Origin: Candidatus Contubernalis alkalaceticus
GTDB taxonomy: Bacteria; Bacillota; Dethiobacteria; SKNC01
DNA: 64,000 nucleotides
Assembly: GCF_022558445.1 (NCBI RefSeq)
Contig: NZ_CP054699.1
Coordinates: 2,806,001-2,870,000, forward strand
Direction of reading: 5' to 3'
Positions 61,459 through 64,000 of the stretch are shown in pieces (the stretch's first letter is position 1; every line of letters starts with the position of its first letter). The notes under the pieces were generated by a model. The model searched no databases. It was not told the DNA's origin and saw only the letters and a program-made list of their open reading frames with translations. The position numbers and the translations under genes were made by a program.

Positions 61459-62673
61459 TTAATCCTCTCCATTTAAAATACTTTCAATTTTACTTACTTT
61501 AATTTGCTGTTTTTTCTTTGTTTTTTTAACTTCCCAACTGCCAACCCTTTGCCAGTATTCTTTTAAAGCTTTTGCCGGAGTTACCTCACAATTTTCAACA
61601 AATGAAAGAACGTTTTTATATATCTCATCTTTACTTAGTGCCTGACTTTCATTGTCATCCCCTAAGTTTTTTATTTTAAAAGCTAAGTAATCAGAAGAAG
61701 ACATTTCTGCTTTTTTAGCTTTAAGTTGTTCTTCTTGTGCTTTTTTTTGAGCTTCCCTTTCATTCTTTTCTTTATTATGGTTTATTTTATTTGCTTGTTG
61801 TTGATATTCTTCCAACCTCTGTGAAGTGATGTCTTCAAAGCTACTAAATAATCCGTAACCAGATGAAGTTTTTGAGCCAACTCCTTGCTCAGTCAAGGCT
61901 TTCTCTAACCATACACCTGCTACCTCTGCCAACTGTGATGGTAACAGGCCTGAGTGTTTTGTTTTAAGACATCCTTTTGTTACAGATAACACAAACTCAA
62001 AAGAATTATTTTCAATTACATAAAAACTCAATGGCAATGTTGATTGATCGTCCCCAGGCGGTGCTTCTCCTTTGTAATAATCCTTGAAGTGAACGGTCAA
62101 TACATCTGGAACCAGTTGAACATTTTGTTCTACAAATGCATCGTAAAAACAAATTGCCCCCCTACTTTCTTCCGTTCCAAATAAGTCAATAAATAGAATT
62201 TTTACTTGTTTTTGATCTTCTGATAGGTGGTCTTCTTCTATTATTAAAAAATCCTCTTTCCCATTAAAGTATGCCTGAATAACCCAGTTTCTAACAATTC
62301 CTTTAATGCTGGACGCTGGTATATATGGTATACCATACAGAGGATGAAGGGTTATGGATGTTTCTCTAACATGGGCAGAACCCATGCCGTGCACCATTTT
62401 ATTTTGCAGCCTTCCTTCATAAATCTTGAATTCATGACAACTGGAATATTTGCTAGCAATAAATTGCTTCACACTAAGTATTTCCTCTAATATTAACTTT
62501 GCTCTGGAAGAAAGGCTTATTTTTTTATTAAGCTTAACCAACCGTTTATCGCTATCCTTTTGTAAGCTGTTTTGTTGAAAATAATGGACTCTATACCAAA
62601 GCTGATCTATTTTATTATGATTATTCTCGTAAATATCCCTCGTATCTTTTGGATGGTAGAACAACTCTGTCAC
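61459..62673 (-). CDS. cmr6: Type III-B RAMP protein Cmr6
   Basis: The 404-residue RAMP protein has the Cmr6 signature VRETSITLHPLYGIPYIPASSIKGIVRNW, the GSAHVRE lead-in and the glycine-rich GVGSKTSSGYGLF loop. It forms part of the Cmr effector backbone. The C-terminus carries an extra Lys/Glu/Gln-rich coiled segment (about 290-330). GTG at 62673 is used as the start, though AAAGGGG lies very close to it. It follows the cmr5 remnant. Confidence 0.87.
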   Translation of the reverse strand: MTELFYHPKDTRDIYENNHNKIDQLWYRVHYFQQNSLQKDSDKRLVKLNKKISLSSRAKLILEEILSVKQFIASKYSSCHEFKIYEGRLQNKMVHGMGSAHVRETSITLHPLYGIPYIPASSIKGIVRNWVIQAYFNGKEDFLIIEEDHLSEDQKQVKILFIDLFGTEESRGAICFYDAFVEQNVQLVPDVLTVHFKDYYKGEAPPGDDQSTLPLSFYVIENNSFEFVLSVTKGCLKTKHSGLLPSQLAEVAGVWLEKALTEQGVGSKTSSGYGLFSSFEDITSQRLEEYQQQANKINHNKEKNEREAQKKAQEEQLKAKKAEMSSSDYLAFKIKNLGDDNESQALSKDEIYKNVLSFVENCEVTPAKALKEYWQRVGSWEVKKTKKKQQIKVSKIESILNGED

Positions 62674-62678
62674 CCCCT

Positions 62679-63013
62679 TTAGTCTTCCTTCACAATCCCA
62701 TCAGCAAATCTGCTCATCCATAAAAGCAAGGCAATCGTTTCTGCCATTATTATTCTATAATCTCTACTTTCCATATTTACCATAATACTCATAAAATCTT
62801 TATGCCCCTGGTTCGTATACTTGTTCATGATTGAGTGGTGATGTTCTCTGATCCAACCTTCAATTTGTTCAAATATATGGCCATATACTCCCTTTTTAGC
62901 AAAACAAAAAGCAAAAACCTGTCCCAATCCATTTACTTGAATCATAGCTGGCATTTTCTTAATATAGGAACGATATTCCTTTCCCTGTTCTCTGTTATTA
63001 TCTAAATAATATC
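62679..63013 (-). pseudogene. cmr5: cmr5, truncated at its 5' end by an IS3-family element
   Basis: The minus-strand frame reads REQGKEYRSYIKKMPAMIQV, then GLGQVFAFCFAKKG, and ends GIVKED. Cmr5 proteins have the same pattern of an -K-P-A-I--NGLGQ-LAF- segment in their N-terminal half. The frame runs without a start codon into the insertion sequence near 63013, so perhaps the first 25-40 residues are missing. An ATG at 62954 could make a 91-residue shortened form. Confidence 0.8.
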
Positions 63014-63090
63014 TGGAGTGGTATCATTTTAGTTAAGTAACAAAACTCGTAATTCTGGAAATAATAACCCAAAAAGAAAGAGGTGTCCAG

Positions 63091-63378
63091 ATGCGAGTAT
63101 ATGATAAAGAATTTAAAGAAGAAGCCATTAAGCTGTCCGGTGAAGTAGGTCCGACAGTAGCTGCTGAAAAGCTGGGAATTCCAGTCACTACTCTTTACAC
63201 ATGGCGAAGCAATGCAAATCGTTATGGAAATATGGCTATTGTCGGCAGTGGTCATAAGCGTGTAGATCCAAAAACCGCTGAAATCAGAGCATTAGAAAAA
63301 CAACTCAAGGAACTTGAAGCAACCAATGATATTTTGAAAAGAGCCCTGGCTTTTTTCGCAATGAGCCAAAAGAAGTAG
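63091..63378 (+). CDS. IS3-family transposase OrfA
   Basis: This 95-residue OrfA has a helix-turn-helix (VYDKEFKEEAIKLSGEVGPTVAAEKLGIPVTTLYTWRSN) and a C-terminal leucine-zipper-like helix (IRALEKQLKELEATNDILKRAL). AAAGAGGTG precedes the ATG. It ends just after the T6 run used for frameshifting. Confidence 0.93.
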   Translation: MRVYDKEFKEEAIKLSGEVGPTVAAEKLGIPVTTLYTWRSNANRYGNMAIVGSGHKRVDPKTAEIRALEKQLKELEATNDILKRALAFFAMSQKK

Positions 63379-64000
63379 CTGCACGAGAACTGTTTAAGTG
63401 GATATGCCTGGAAAAAACCCAAGGAAAATCTAAGCACAGCATAAAGACCATGTGCGAGGTATTAGGGGTTAGTGAAAACGGATTTTATAAGTGGTTAAAA
63501 AGACAGTCCAGGCCCTACAAATATGATGCTCTTTTGGCAAAGATTCTTCAAATTCGTGCAGACAACCCGGACTATGGAGCGTATAGGATATATCTGCATT
63601 TACAACTTTTTCAGGACTATAAGGGCAGTTATTATCTAATCCTCGCGCTCTGTAAAAAACACCATCTAATGCTGAAGAAAAAACGTCACAGCAAGGGGAT
63701 AACCAAGGCTGATCTTGCTGCACAAGCTAGTGAAAACCTGATCCAGCAAGACTTTACAGCTGAATCACCTAATGAAAAATGGCTGAGTGACATTACAGAA
63801 ATTCCAACGGCTGACGGTAAGCTTTATGTAGCCGCCGTAATGGACTGTTTTGATGGAAGCATTGTCGGACTAAAAATGGCTAATCACATGCGCGCTGAGC
63901 TTTGCGTCGAAGCTTTTACAGCCGGTGTCAAAAAACATCAGGCATATGGTATGATTTTCCATTCAGACAGGGGGAGTCAATACACTAGCACACTTTTCCG
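63351..64000 (+). CDS. IS3-family transposase OrfB, partial
   Basis: In the -1 frame from the T6 run the product reads FFRNEPKEVAARELFKW and continues without stops to the window end. It has an HTH_21-type region (YGAYRIYLHL) and the rve/DDE core with the first two acidic sites in LSDITEI and VMDCFDG, then HSDRGSQYTS. The expected product is an OrfAB fusion made by -1 slippage. The last catalytic glutamate is past the window. Confidence 0.88.

Larger units (their letters stand above)
63014..64000 (+). mobile_element. IS3-family insertion sequence (partial, runs past window end)
   Basis: The element interrupts cmr5 and contains overlapping orfA and orfB with a T6 slip site between them. The left end appears to start with TGGAGTGG near 63014, but the terminal repeat cannot be confirmed because the right end is outside the window. 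Confidence 0.85.

Overview
The window looks like a chromosomal segment of an anaerobic, endospore-forming member of the Firmicutes (class Clostridia). The evidence is the yqfC-yqfD-phoH-HD-ybeY sporulation and housekeeping block, a Spo0E-like peptide and a SpoVB-type flippase, abundant Fe-S and flavin electron-transfer proteins, strong GGAGG ribosome-binding sites, frequent TTG/GTG starts and moderate-to-low GC. No rRNA or tRNA gene was recognised.

Layout. 1-12.1 kb is cobalamin and redox metabolism. It has three minus-strand cobalamin riboswitches (the first cut by the window edge), a CbiQ/CbiO cobalt transporter pair, cobT, a LysM protein, and a compact set of NuoE, NuoF and an iron-sulfur protein followed by two paralogous FMN-binding glutamate-synthase-like proteins. 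12.2-24.7 kb is a conserved minus-strand Clostridia block: HIT protein, rpsU, yqeY, NfeD, FloA, a hypothetical, yqfC, yqfD, phoH, the 7TM-HD phosphohydrolase, ybeY, dgkA, DUF502, DUF881, cdd, and a small ferredoxin. 24.9-40.5 kb is a mixed region: a double-P-loop ATPase, a MacB-like ABC fusion, a CobW GTPase, a SulP-STAS-cNMP transporter, two divergent cyclic-di-GMP signalling proteins and a SpoVB-type flippase.

40.5-55.7 kb is an accessory region rich in decay. It contains an agr-type quorum-sensing locus (agrB, agrD, LytTR regulator, GHKL kinase) whose AgrD lacks cysteine and appears to encode a serine (lactone) autoinducer. A second, broken copy of the agrB promoter lies about 4.7 kb away. 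There is also an internally deleted ABC transporter, an ECF sigma/DUF4179 pair and a sigma/extracytoplasmic chimera. A Nif11-type RiPP precursor with a stop at codon 4 sits head to head with a radical-SAM maturase that has lost its N-terminus and carries a nonsense codon and a frameshift.

55.7-64 kb is a type III-B CRISPR region: a 43-repeat array read on the minus strand, with many repeated spacers, plus a CARF-HEPN effector, cmr6 and a cmr5 cut by an IS3-family element that runs off the window. A relic of the same IS lies on the other side of the array.

The agr locus, the decayed RiPP pair and the IS-bracketed CRISPR-Cmr region are the most unusual parts. All family assignments come from reading motifs; no database search was run.
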